DNA of 5,265 nucleotides from Rikenellaceae bacterium (GTDB lineage Bacteria > Bacteroidota > Bacteroidia > Bacteroidales > UBA932): contig JAAZIW010000248.1 of NCBI GenBank assembly GCA_012800665.1, forward strand, positions 1 to 5,265, in the 5' to 3' direction. Below the pieces are notes generated by a model. The model was not told the DNA's origin, did no database searches, and was given only the letters and a program-made list of their open reading frames with translations. Positions within the stretch are counted from its first letter, which is position 1. The number at the start of each line of letters is the position of its first letter. A program made the translations under genes and the position numbers. Of this stretch, positions 1 to 5,265 are shown piece by piece.

Positions 1-101
1 CAAATTTCATACTCTTCTTTCATGATTTCGATGATAGTCAGCGAGTTACATTTTACGCTCGAATTGTACGCCTCATGCTTGTTTGCATCTCGTCCCGTCA
101 T
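1..101 (-). CDS. Possible start of an unrecognised gene, running off the left edge
   Basis: On the minus strand an ATG at 101 opens a frame with no stop for 33 codons to the window edge. It begins MTGRDANKHEAYNSS and continues through SLTIIEIMKEEYEI. An in-frame TAA at 111-113 makes this ATG the most upstream start possible; a second ATG lies at 23. The composition (charged, no long hydrophobic run) looks like the N-terminus of a soluble protein. I do not recognise a family. If real, it is divergent from the methionine sulfoxide reductase gene and the two would share the 94-bp gap. The evidence is weak because 33 codons can stay open by chance, and the plus strand is also open from 1 to 114 in one frame. 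Confidence 0.35.
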   Translation of the reverse strand, partial: MTGRDANKHEAYNSSVKCNSLTIIEIMKEEYEI

Positions 102-195
102 GTGGCGGGTTTAAGCGATAGAGGGAAAAGCGAAAAAGGCCTAAAACGCTTAGCCATGTGGAGAAAAAGGGTATAAAACAAAAGAAAATTTTATT
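102..195. promoter_or_regulatory. Purine-rich upstream region of the reductase gene; probable promoter region
   Basis: This is the only non-coding stretch before the reductase start, so its promoter probably lies here. The plus strand is rich in A and G, with several GAAAAG-like runs, and ends in an AT-rich tract just before the ATG. There is no convincing Shine-Dalgarno sequence, which is normal in Bacteroidota. TAAGCG (112-117) and CGCTTA (147-152) form a 6-bp inverted repeat with a 29-nt gap. CATGTGG occurs at 99-105 and again at 155-161. I could not find a good match to the Bacteroidota -33/-7 promoter on either strand, so no exact promoter is called. Confidence 0.3.
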
Positions 196-864
196 ATGAA
201 TAAAGCGGAGAAATACCAAGCTGTTATCAAGCAGATAAATGCACTGCCGGAAACGGGCAGGAAGGAGCGGCTTCAGAAGATAGCGCAGCTGCTTCAAGAG
301 AGCTTCGGCTTCTGGTGGACCGGCTTCTACTTTGTAGAAACGATGCAATGGATAGAAGAAGTGCGTTGCGACGGGAAAGAGGAGGAGCAGGGCGGAAAAG
401 GACAGTGGATAGAAGAAGTGCGCTGCGATAGTAAAGAAGAGGAGCCAAGCGGAAAAGGACAGTGGATAGAGGAAGTGCGTTGCACCGGAAAAGAGGAGGC
501 GCAGGGCGGAAAAGGGCAGTGGATAGAAGAAGTGCGTTGCGACGGGAAAGAGGAGGAGTCGGACGGAAAAGGACAGTGGCTGATATTGGGGCCGAATGTC
601 GGTCCTCCGGCCTGTGAAAGAATCAGTTTCGGGAGAGGCGTCTGCGGCACAGCCTGGAAGGAGAGGAAAACGATAATAGTACCGGATGTGGATGAATTCC
701 CCGGACACATCGCCTGCAGCAGCGAGTCCCGTTCCGAAATTGTGGTGCCGGTTTTTATCGACAACGAAGTCGCGGGAGTTTTGGACATCGACAGCCGCAA
801 ACTTGCCGCCTTTGATGAAACAGATGCAGAATGGCTGCAGCAAATAGTGGGCGGCATCAGATAA
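196..864 (+). CDS. msrC: Free methionine-(R)-sulfoxide reductase (GAF-fold fRMsr) with a tandem-repeat insertion
   Basis: fRMsr reduces free L-methionine-(R)-sulfoxide in the cytoplasm, usually with thioredoxin as electron donor. The protein has 222 residues. Residues 1-49 (MNKAEKYQAV start, FWWTGFYFVE) match the family N-terminus, which supports the ATG at 196. Residues 127-222 hold the catalytic part: GPPAC (C140), FGRGVCGTAW (C150), FPGHIAC (C174), SRSEIVVP (E181) and GVLDIDS (D197, D199). The three cysteines match the family's catalytic and resolving set, and the acidic residues match its substrate-pocket positions. Family members are usually about 145-165 residues; without the insert at 51-126 this one would be 146. 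The insert is four 19-residue repeats placed between the first two strands of the GAF fold. The 3' end overlaps the convergent flavodoxin gene. The family call is firm; whether the enzyme is active with the insert is not known. Confidence 0.93.
   Translation: MNKAEKYQAVIKQINALPETGRKERLQKIAQLLQESFGFWWTGFYFVETMQWIEEVRCDGKEEEQGGKGQWIEEVRCDSKEEEPSGKGQWIEEVRCTGKEEAQGGKGQWIEEVRCDGKEEESDGKGQWLILGPNVGPPACERISFGRGVCGTAWKERKTIIVPDVDEFPGHIACSSESRSEIVVPVFIDNEVAGVLDIDSRKLAAFDETDAEWLQQIVGGIR
346..573 (+). repeat. Four in-frame 57-bp tandem repeats inside the reductase gene
   Basis: The units are 346-402, 403-459, 460-516 and 517-573, followed by a partial fifth unit (CAGTGG, 574-579) that merges into the conserved QWLILGP strand. 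They encode QWIEEVRCDGKEEEQGGKG, QWIEEVRCDSKEEEPSGKG, QWIEEVRCTGKEEAQGGKG and QWIEEVRCDGKEEESDGKG. Units 1 and 4 are the closest pair, with 4 differences in 57 bp. In the first eight codons the only differences are CAA/CAG, GAA/GAG and CGT/CGC, all silent. In the last eleven codons, residues 9, 10, 14, 15 and 16 change. Because 57 is a multiple of three, gain or loss of a unit keeps the frame. Each unit carries one Cys (C58, C77, C96, C115). Confidence 0.97.
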
Positions 865-1375
865 CGTCGGCAAGCGGTTTCAATGTATCCAAATCGACAA
901 AGTCCACTATTCCCCCATAGGTTGCGAGCATGGTTTTTTGTTCTTCATCAAGTTCTTCTTCAGGCATTTTGGAAACCTTTGAACAAAGCAGTGACATCAT
1001 AACCTTATGCTTTAATCCAAGACGGCTGTAATCGATTCCTCCCCGCAGATGGAATATCTTCGTTTCATCATAAAGATGCGGAGGAATCTGTTCCTTAAGA
1101 GCATTCCTGATGTTGGTGATATTGACCGGGTTTTCCGGATCGGCCAGGCCTACGGTAGCGACAATGAGTTTCTGATTTTGTGACATACGGCCGACTATTT
1201 TCTTTAATCCCATTACTCCGCTTGCATATAAAGCTCCAAGATAGATTATGCGGTCATATTTGGCAATCTCTTTAACATCCTTGTAGTTTATAGCCGCTAT
1301 GCCTGTCATTTCTTCGAGACGTTCGGCATATCGCTTGGTCGAACCGTGCAGGCTGCCATAAATAATGATGTCCAT
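857..1375 (-). CDS. Flavodoxin-domain protein (Flavodoxin_5 / HemG-like group)
   Basis: This is a 172-residue cytosolic flavodoxin-fold protein predicted to bind FMN. The N-terminus MDIIIYGSLHGSTKRYAERL is a first beta strand followed by the phosphate-binding loop GSLHGSTK (residues 7-14). A second strand and loop, RIIYLGALYASGVMGLKKIV, fits the region that contacts the isoalloxazine ring. The C-terminal part, LRGGIDYSRLGLKHKVMM and then MPEEELDEEQK, resembles family members in anaerobic bacteria. I chose the ATG at 1375, where homology begins. An in-frame ATG at 1411 would add MIHSIYIYKSEF, encoded in AT-rich promoter-like DNA, and is less likely. HemG (protoporphyrinogen oxidase) is a distant relative, but nothing here shows haem synthesis, so the substrate is unassigned. 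The stop codon lies inside the end of the convergent reductase gene. Confidence 0.85.
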   Translation of the reverse strand: MDIIIYGSLHGSTKRYAERLEEMTGIAAINYKDVKEIAKYDRIIYLGALYASGVMGLKKIVGRMSQNQKLIVATVGLADPENPVNITNIRNALKEQIPPHLYDETKIFHLRGGIDYSRLGLKHKVMMSLLCSKVSKMPEEELDEEQKTMLATYGGIVDFVDLDTLKPLADVI

Positions 1376-1502
1376 AAATTCAGATTTATAAATATAAATG
1401 CTGTGAATCATTATAAAATATAACGACCGTCAAGCTGACTTAAGACAAGAGAACTTAAGTAAAGATAAGAGGGCTAAGATAAGAGGGATGAAGTAAAGAC
1501 AA
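1376..1502 (-). promoter_or_regulatory. Intergenic region before the flavodoxin gene; candidate promoter
   Basis: The gap between the kinase stop and the flavodoxin start is 127 bp. Its flavodoxin-proximal half is AT-rich. On the minus strand TATATTTA (1389-1396) and TATATTTT (1415-1422) each resemble the Bacteroidota -7 element TAnnTTTG without the final G. Neither has a clear TTTG-type -33 element at normal spacing. ATTTATA and TATAAAT (1384-1399) form a 7-bp inverted repeat with a 2-nt gap. The distal half holds short purine-rich repeats. No stem plus T-run terminator is visible after the kinase gene, so read-through into the flavodoxin gene is possible. Confidence 0.25.
1438..1500. repeat. 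Short purine-rich direct repeats in the intergenic gap
   Basis: AAGATAAGAGGG occurs exactly at 1462-1473 and 1476-1487 (12 of 12 identical, period 14). A degenerate relative, AAGACAAGAGA, starts at 1442, and GTAAAG occurs at 1459-1464 and 1493-1498. ACTTAAG occurs at 1438-1444 and 1453-1459; the second copy is part of the palindrome ACTTAAGT. All of it is non-coding. It could be slippage debris, or a binding-site cluster or leader for the flavodoxin gene; the sequence alone does not decide. Confidence 0.55.
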
Positions 1503-2510
1503 CTATAAGGTTTGGCCGCCGATGAATTCACGCATGATGCTGGTGGGAGGAATGGCGGCAATCTCGGATGGCTTGAGTACGTTGACTGGCTCCATAAAGC
1601 GTATTAAGGCTTGGGCTTTTTTATAGACAGGGCTTGCTTCTTTAATCTCATAAAGCAAAGGTTCAGCATAATACTTCAGCAGAGGGATGTCATAGAGAGT
1701 GGAAGAATTGAACACCACATGGGCATTATTTTCATACGGGAATACATTGCGGGTTTCACCCCTGCGGACACTCGGCCAGCGGAGAATGTTTTCTTCGGGG
1801 GAGATGCCTCTTACGCGGCTGTCGCGCACGATTCGGCGGAGGAGCCGTTTGTCGGTGGTGGAACCATGCACCTTTGTGCCTCCTTTAAGGGCGGAAAGGG
1901 CTGAGATATAGATATAAAATACTCTGGAGTGATCCACATCGGGAATAAGCGCCGGATTGAGCGCATGAATACCCTCCATAAAGAGTATGTCCGATGGTTC
2001 AAGCTTCATTTTGCGTGAAGGGTCATCTAAAATGGGATGACCGGTCTTGAAGTCGAATTTTGGGATTATCACTTCTTTTCCGGCAATCAGGTCATTGAGG
2101 TCACTGTTGAGATGTTCAATGTCCATAGCATAAAGACTCTCGAAATCATATTCGCCTTTCTCATCTTTGGGAGTGCGGCTGCGATCTACAAAGTAATTAT
2201 CCAGTTCTATTACTTTGGGATTGATGCCGAGAACACGGCACTGTTGTGCGATTCTAAGAGAGGATGAGGTCTTGCCGCTCGATGAAGGGCCGGATATCAA
2301 AACTATGCGCGATTTTTTTCTGCGCCAGAAAATCTGGTTTGCTATATCGGCATATTTCCTTTCCTGACGAGCCTCGCAAAGGTTTATGAGAGATATAGCC
2401 CGTCCTTCCGCCAGCACCTCATTAAGTTTTTGAACGGTATCCACTCCGATGGCGCGGCACCATTCATGATATTCCCTGCGCGCTGCAGTGATTTTATTAA
2501 CTCTCATCAT
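1503..2510 (-). CDS. Uridine-kinase-like nucleoside kinase, short form without N-terminal TGS-type domains
   Basis: This is a P-loop kinase of 335 residues related to uridine/cytidine kinase (Udk), which phosphorylates a nucleoside with a nucleotide triphosphate in salvage. Visible motifs are Walker A GPSSSGKTS (74-82, K80), LDNYFVDR (103-110, the substrate-side Asp region of uridine kinases), ILFMEGIHALNP (175-186, Walker B-like strand), TTDKRLLRRIVRD (218-230, arginine-rich lid) and RWPSVRRGE (244-252). The tail PPTSIMREFIGG is a hallmark of a Bacteroidota nucleoside kinase family. As I recall, those proteins are about 550 residues, with a TGS domain and a threonyl-tRNA-synthetase-like domain before the kinase; both are absent here. 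The linker-like start (EYHEWCRAIGVDTVQKLNE) is kept. ATGs at 2510 and 2507 are adjacent; I use the first. The start lies inside the end of uvrA, suggesting coupled translation. The exact nucleoside is unknown. Confidence 0.85.
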   Translation of the reverse strand: MMRVNKITAARREYHEWCRAIGVDTVQKLNEVLAEGRAISLINLCEARQERKYADIANQIFWRRKKSRIVLISGPSSSGKTSSSLRIAQQCRVLGINPKVIELDNYFVDRSRTPKDEKGEYDFESLYAMDIEHLNSDLNDLIAGKEVIIPKFDFKTGHPILDDPSRKMKLEPSDILFMEGIHALNPALIPDVDHSRVFYIYISALSALKGGTKVHGSTTDKRLLRRIVRDSRVRGISPEENILRWPSVRRGETRNVFPYENNAHVVFNSSTLYDIPLLKYYAEPLLYEIKEASPVYKKAQALIRFMEPVNVLKPSEIAAIPPTSIMREFIGGQTL

Positions 2511-5265
2511 ATAAAATGTCTTTTAAATATTTTCCTGTAATTGAATTCGGATCTTTTGCAAGCTGTTCAGGCGTGCCCTCGGAAATTATATACCCTCCCG
2601 CTGCTCCGCCTTCCGGTCCGAGGTCGAAAATATAATCCACGCTTTTGAGCACATCCATATTGTGTTCTATGATTATCACCGTATTGCCCTGATCGACGAG
2701 CTTTTGCAAAACGCCTAAAAGCACCTTGATGTCTGCAAAATGCAGGCCCGTGGTGGGTTCATCGAATATATATAGGGTGTTTCCGCTGGCTTTCCGGAAG
2801 AGTTCCGCAGCCAACTTCATACGCTGGCTTTCACCTCCGCTCAAGGTTACCGAAGACTGCCCGAGATGAACATAGCCGAGACCTAAATCCACCAGGGCCT
2901 TGAGTTTGGGGGCTATGCGCGGATTTGTCTTGAAAAACTCGTAGGCCTCGCTTATCGGCATATCGAGCACATCCGAAATGTTTTTCCCTTTGTAATGTAC
3001 CGCAAGAGTATCTTCTTTATAGCGCTTTCCTCTGCATTGCTCGCAAATCACGCTTACGCTGGGAAGAAAATTCATCTCTATCACCTTTATACCCGCGCCC
3101 TTGCATTCCTCACATCTTCCTCCGCGCACATTGAAAGAAAATCTTCCCGCTTTAAAACCGCGGACTTTGGCATCAGGAGTATCCTCAAAAAGAGCGCGAA
3201 TATCGTTGAATACTCCGGTAAAGGTGGCGGGATTGCTACGGGGCGTACGGCCTATAGGGCTTTGGTCCACCTCTATAACCTTATCAATGTTCTTAAGCCC
3301 TACGATTTCTTTGTAAGGCAGAGGCCGATTGGTGGAACGATAGAATTCAGCTTTGAGAATAGGCATCAGGGTATCGCTTACCAAAGTGCTTTTGCCGCTG
3401 CCGCTCACTCCTGCCACTCCTATAAGGCATCCTAAAGGAAAATCGATGTCGATATTTTTCAGATTATTACCGCTTGCACCCCTCAAGCCTAATTTAAGAC
3501 CGTTGCCTTTCCTTCGCACAGAGGGTATTTCGATGGAGTCTTTTCCGGAAAGATAGCTTATAGTTTCGGAGTCGGCAACGCATTTGGCAGATTCGGCAGC
3601 AGCTGTGCCGACGGTAGCATCAGCAGATAAAGCGGAAGCGCCGGCAGCAGTGCTGGCACCGGCATTTATCTTAACGCCGACGGCATCCCCGCAAACTATA
3701 TCAGCGGGGCCGCTGTAGACAATCTTGCCACCCAAGGCTCCTGCACCCGGGCCGACATCCACTAACCAATCGGCGGAACGTATCGTAGACTCATCATGCT
3801 CCACCACTATAACGGTATTGCCTTCGTCCCGAAGATGTTTCAGCGAACCCAGCAATTTGTGATTGTCTCTCTGATGCAGGCCTATGGACGGCTCATCCAG
3901 AATATAAATCACATTCACGAGTTTGGAGCCGATTTGCGTCGCCAGACGTATGCGCTGACTTTCGCCTCCGCTCAGCGACCCCGTAGCCCTGTCGAGCGTA
4001 AGATATTGAAGGCCTACATCCACTAAAAATCCAACACGGTCGCGAAGCTCTTTAAGGATATCCTTCGACACCGCCGCCGCCCGTCCGCTGAGTTTCAAGC
4101 CCCCAAGCCATTGCTGCAAATGTGAAATCTCCATTGCAGACACTTCCGAAATGGTTTTGCCGTCTATTTTAAAGAAGCCTGCTTCCTCGCGCAAGCGGGT
4201 CCCCCGGCAAACAGGGCACACAATCTTATCTTCTATATTATCTACAATCCCCGGCCAATTAACCATCAGGCTTAGAGCGCCTTCGCCGACTCTGAAAAAT
4301 TCATCAGAGCCGTAGACAAGCAAACTCACCACCTCATCGGGAATGGCTTCTATCGGGTCGTATAAAGAAAAAGCGTATTTGCGTGCAATAGAGCGTACAA
4401 TATTGAATTTCTTGTTTTCGCGGTGACGCCCCAAAGGCACTATTCCACCATCGGCAATGCTCTTGCTGCGGTCGGGGATAATCACATCCAAATTCACATC
4501 CGGAACAGTGCCGAGCCCCTTGCAATTGGGGCAGTACCCCTCGGGAGAATTGAAGGAAAAGGTATGGGGCTGAGGCTCCTGAAGGGAAAGCCCGCTTTCG
4601 GGATCTATAAGATGCTTGGAAAGATGCCTCAAGGCACCGCTTTCCGCATCGAAAACGGCAAGCGAGCCCTTGCCGATCCCCAAAGCGGAGATTACGGAAT
4701 TGCGGATGCGCTTTTCATCCCCCTCCCCGGGCTTCATTTTATCTACCACCAACTCTATGAAATGCGTATTATAACGGTCCAACTGCTCTACCTCATCTAA
4801 AGAAAGAATCTCTCCATCCACCCTTATCTGAGTATAGCCTTTGCGGCGCATCTGTTCGAAAAGCTCGCGGTAATGCCCCTTCCTTCCCCGAACCAATGGA
4901 GCCAAAAGCAGACACTTGCGGCCCTCGTAATCTTTCATTATAAGCTCAACTATCTGCTCATCGGTATAACGGATAAGCTCCATTCCCGTTATGGGAGAAT
5001 ATGCGGTGGAAGCCTTTGCATACAGCAAGCGCAGAAAATCTGAAATTTCGGTGATGGTGCCTACCGTGCTGCGTGGATTTTTGCCTGTTGTCTTTTGTTC
5101 TATGGCTATGATGGGGCTGAGCCCCTCGATGCTTTCCACTTCCGGCTTTTCCAAAATGCCCATGAAATGCTTGGCATAAGGGGAAAGGGTATTCATATAG
5201 CGGCGTTGTCCCTCGGCATAGATGGTGTCGAAAGCAAGAGAGCTTTTGCCGCTGCCGCTGAGGCC
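2497..5265 (-). CDS. uvrA: UvrABC excinuclease subunit A (5' end beyond the window)
   Basis: UvrA is the DNA-damage-sensing ABC ATPase of nucleotide excision repair; it dimerises, loads UvrB and dissociates. The visible 922 residues start at the first Walker A, GLSGSGKSS (1-9), so about 30 N-terminal residues are missing; ATG 5196 is internal. Then come GLSPIIAIEQKTT and NPRSTVGT (near 50-70), a UvrB-binding-type region (LLLAPLVRGRKGHYRELFEQ), CPNC (245-248), CPVC (350-353), signature LSGGESQRIRLA (431-442), Walker B YILDEPSIGLH (454-464), second Walker A GVSGSGKST (619-627), zinc finger CEEC...CEQC (718-721, 741-744), signature LSGGESQRMKLA (808-819) and Walker B LYIFDEPTTGLH (831-842). Both ATPase sites look intact. 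The early zinc pair is replaced (SPITG near 90, DPESG near 221). An Ala-rich insert separates the halves. The stop lies within the kinase gene start. It could be one of several UvrA paralogues in the genome. Confidence 0.95.
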   Translation of the reverse strand, partial: GLSGSGKSSLAFDTIYAEGQRRYMNTLSPYAKHFMGILEKPEVESIEGLSPIIAIEQKTTGKNPRSTVGTITEISDFLRLLYAKASTAYSPITGMELIRYTDEQIVELIMKDYEGRKCLLLAPLVRGRKGHYRELFEQMRRKGYTQIRVDGEILSLDEVEQLDRYNTHFIELVVDKMKPGEGDEKRIRNSVISALGIGKGSLAVFDAESGALRHLSKHLIDPESGLSLQEPQPHTFSFNSPEGYCPNCKGLGTVPDVNLDVIIPDRSKSIADGGIVPLGRHRENKKFNIVRSIARKYAFSLYDPIEAIPDEVVSLLVYGSDEFFRVGEGALSLMVNWPGIVDNIEDKIVCPVCRGTRLREEAGFFKIDGKTISEVSAMEISHLQQWLGGLKLSGRAAAVSKDILKELRDRVGFLVDVGLQYLTLDRATGSLSGGESQRIRLATQIGSKLVNVIYILDEPSIGLHQRDNHKLLGSLKHLRDEGNTVIVVEHDESTIRSADWLVDVGPGAGALGGKIVYSGPADIVCGDAVGVKINAGASTAAGASALSADATVGTAAAESAKCVADSETISYLSGKDSIEIPSVRRKGNGLKLGLRGASGNNLKNIDIDFPLGCLIGVAGVSGSGKSTLVSDTLMPILKAEFYRSTNRPLPYKEIVGLKNIDKVIEVDQSPIGRTPRSNPATFTGVFNDIRALFEDTPDAKVRGFKAGRFSFNVRGGRCEECKGAGIKVIEMNFLPSVSVICEQCRGKRYKEDTLAVHYKGKNISDVLDMPISEAYEFFKTNPRIAPKLKALVDLGLGYVHLGQSSVTLSGGESQRMKLAAELFRKASGNTLYIFDEPTTGLHFADIKVLLGVLQKLVDQGNTVIIIEHNMDVLKSVDYIFDLGPEGGAAGGYIISEGTPEQLAKDPNSITGKYLKDILYDES
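3571..3663 (-). other. Ala-rich low-complexity insert between the two ATPase halves of UvrA
   Basis: These 31 codons lie between the end of the first ATPase half (KIVYSGPADIV) and the linker YLSGKDSIEIP that precedes the second half. Alanine makes up 13 of 31 residues, with Ser, Thr and Gly most of the remainder and one Cys; there is no predicted fold. UvrA proteins normally have only a short linker here (SGTPxE...YLSGK), so this adds roughly 30 to 40 residues. The 9-mer CGGCAGCAG occurs at 3594-3602 and 3642-3650 on the plus strand, a hint of internal duplication. The frame is kept throughout. Confidence 0.75.

Noticed and set aside
346..573. CRISPR array or other spaced repeat
   Set aside because: The units are contiguous without spacers, are within a coding frame, and encode a regular peptide.
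327..857. Second minus-strand open frame over the repeat, encoding a Ser/Pro-rich repeat protein
   Set aside because: Same cause: the period is a multiple of three, so a frame open in one unit is open in all. The codon pattern (silent changes in the plus frame) supports the plus-strand reading.
73..873. Long open frame (266 codons) on the minus strand across the whole reductase gene
   Set aside because: It is antisense to a well-supported gene. It stays open largely because the 57-bp repeat copies the same stop-free antisense stretch four times; its product is repetitive and matches no family I know.
1376..1411. Longer flavodoxin protein from the ATG at 1411
   Set aside because: The extra 12 residues precede the first strand of the flavodoxin fold and come from AT-rich, promoter-like DNA. 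The ATG at 1375 fits the family better, though the longer start cannot be excluded.
1503..2510. Kinase gene as a broken pseudogene
   Set aside because: All kinase motifs and the C-terminal tail are present in one unbroken frame, so a short functional form is more likely than decay.
2995..3435. Plus-strand open frame of 146 codons with a signal-peptide-like start, opposite uvrA
   Set aside because: It lies antisense to conserved UvrA motifs (second Walker A, CEEC/CEQC). The hydrophobic start is a by-product of the complementary strand.
2497..5196. UvrA starting at the ATG at 5196
   Set aside because: The frame is open to the window edge and the upstream 23 codons encode the essential first Walker A (GLSGSGKSS) and AEGQRRY, so the true start lies outside the window.

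Overview
The window looks like chromosomal DNA from a member of the Bacteroidota, most likely Bacteroidales. I infer this from protein style, recalled without a search. The UvrA has YSPITG and DPESG where most bacterial UvrA proteins carry zinc-binding CPxC pairs. The P-loop nucleoside kinase ends in the PPTSIxREFIGG tail typical of a Bacteroidota family. Shine-Dalgarno sequences are not evident before the starts. There are no RNA genes, insertion sequences, CRISPR arrays or phage genes.

Layout. Positions 1-101 (minus strand) hold what may be the first 33 codons of an unrecognised gene leaving the window on the left. Positions 102-195 are a purine-rich intergenic stretch. Positions 196-864 (plus) encode a free methionine-(R)-sulfoxide reductase (fRMsr, GAF fold) interrupted by four 57-bp tandem repeats. 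Positions 857-1375 (minus) encode a small flavodoxin-domain protein, convergent with the reductase and overlapping it by 8 bp. Positions 1376-1502 are an AT-rich and then purine-rich intergenic region with short direct repeats. Positions 1503-2510 (minus) encode a uridine-kinase-like nucleoside kinase without the N-terminal half usual in its family. Positions 2497-5265 (minus) encode UvrA, missing only the start, which lies beyond the right edge. UvrA and the kinase overlap by 14 bp and are probably cotranscribed; the flavodoxin gene may follow in the same unit or have its own promoter.

How the genes relate. UvrA is the damage sensor of nucleotide excision repair. The kinase probably works in nucleoside salvage, the flavodoxin protein in one- or two-electron redox chemistry, and fRMsr in repair of oxidised free methionine. 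A loose stress and repair theme is possible, but no dedicated pathway is evident.

The most unusual feature is the reductase. Four 19-residue units (consensus QWIEEVRCDGKEEEQGGKG) are inserted in frame in a surface hairpin of an otherwise intact enzyme. Each unit adds one cysteine. Differences among the units are all synonymous in the QWIEEVRC part and mostly amino-acid-changing in the tail. Secondary oddities are an Ala-rich insert between the two ATPase halves of UvrA, a shortened UvrA insertion region, and the short form of the kinase.
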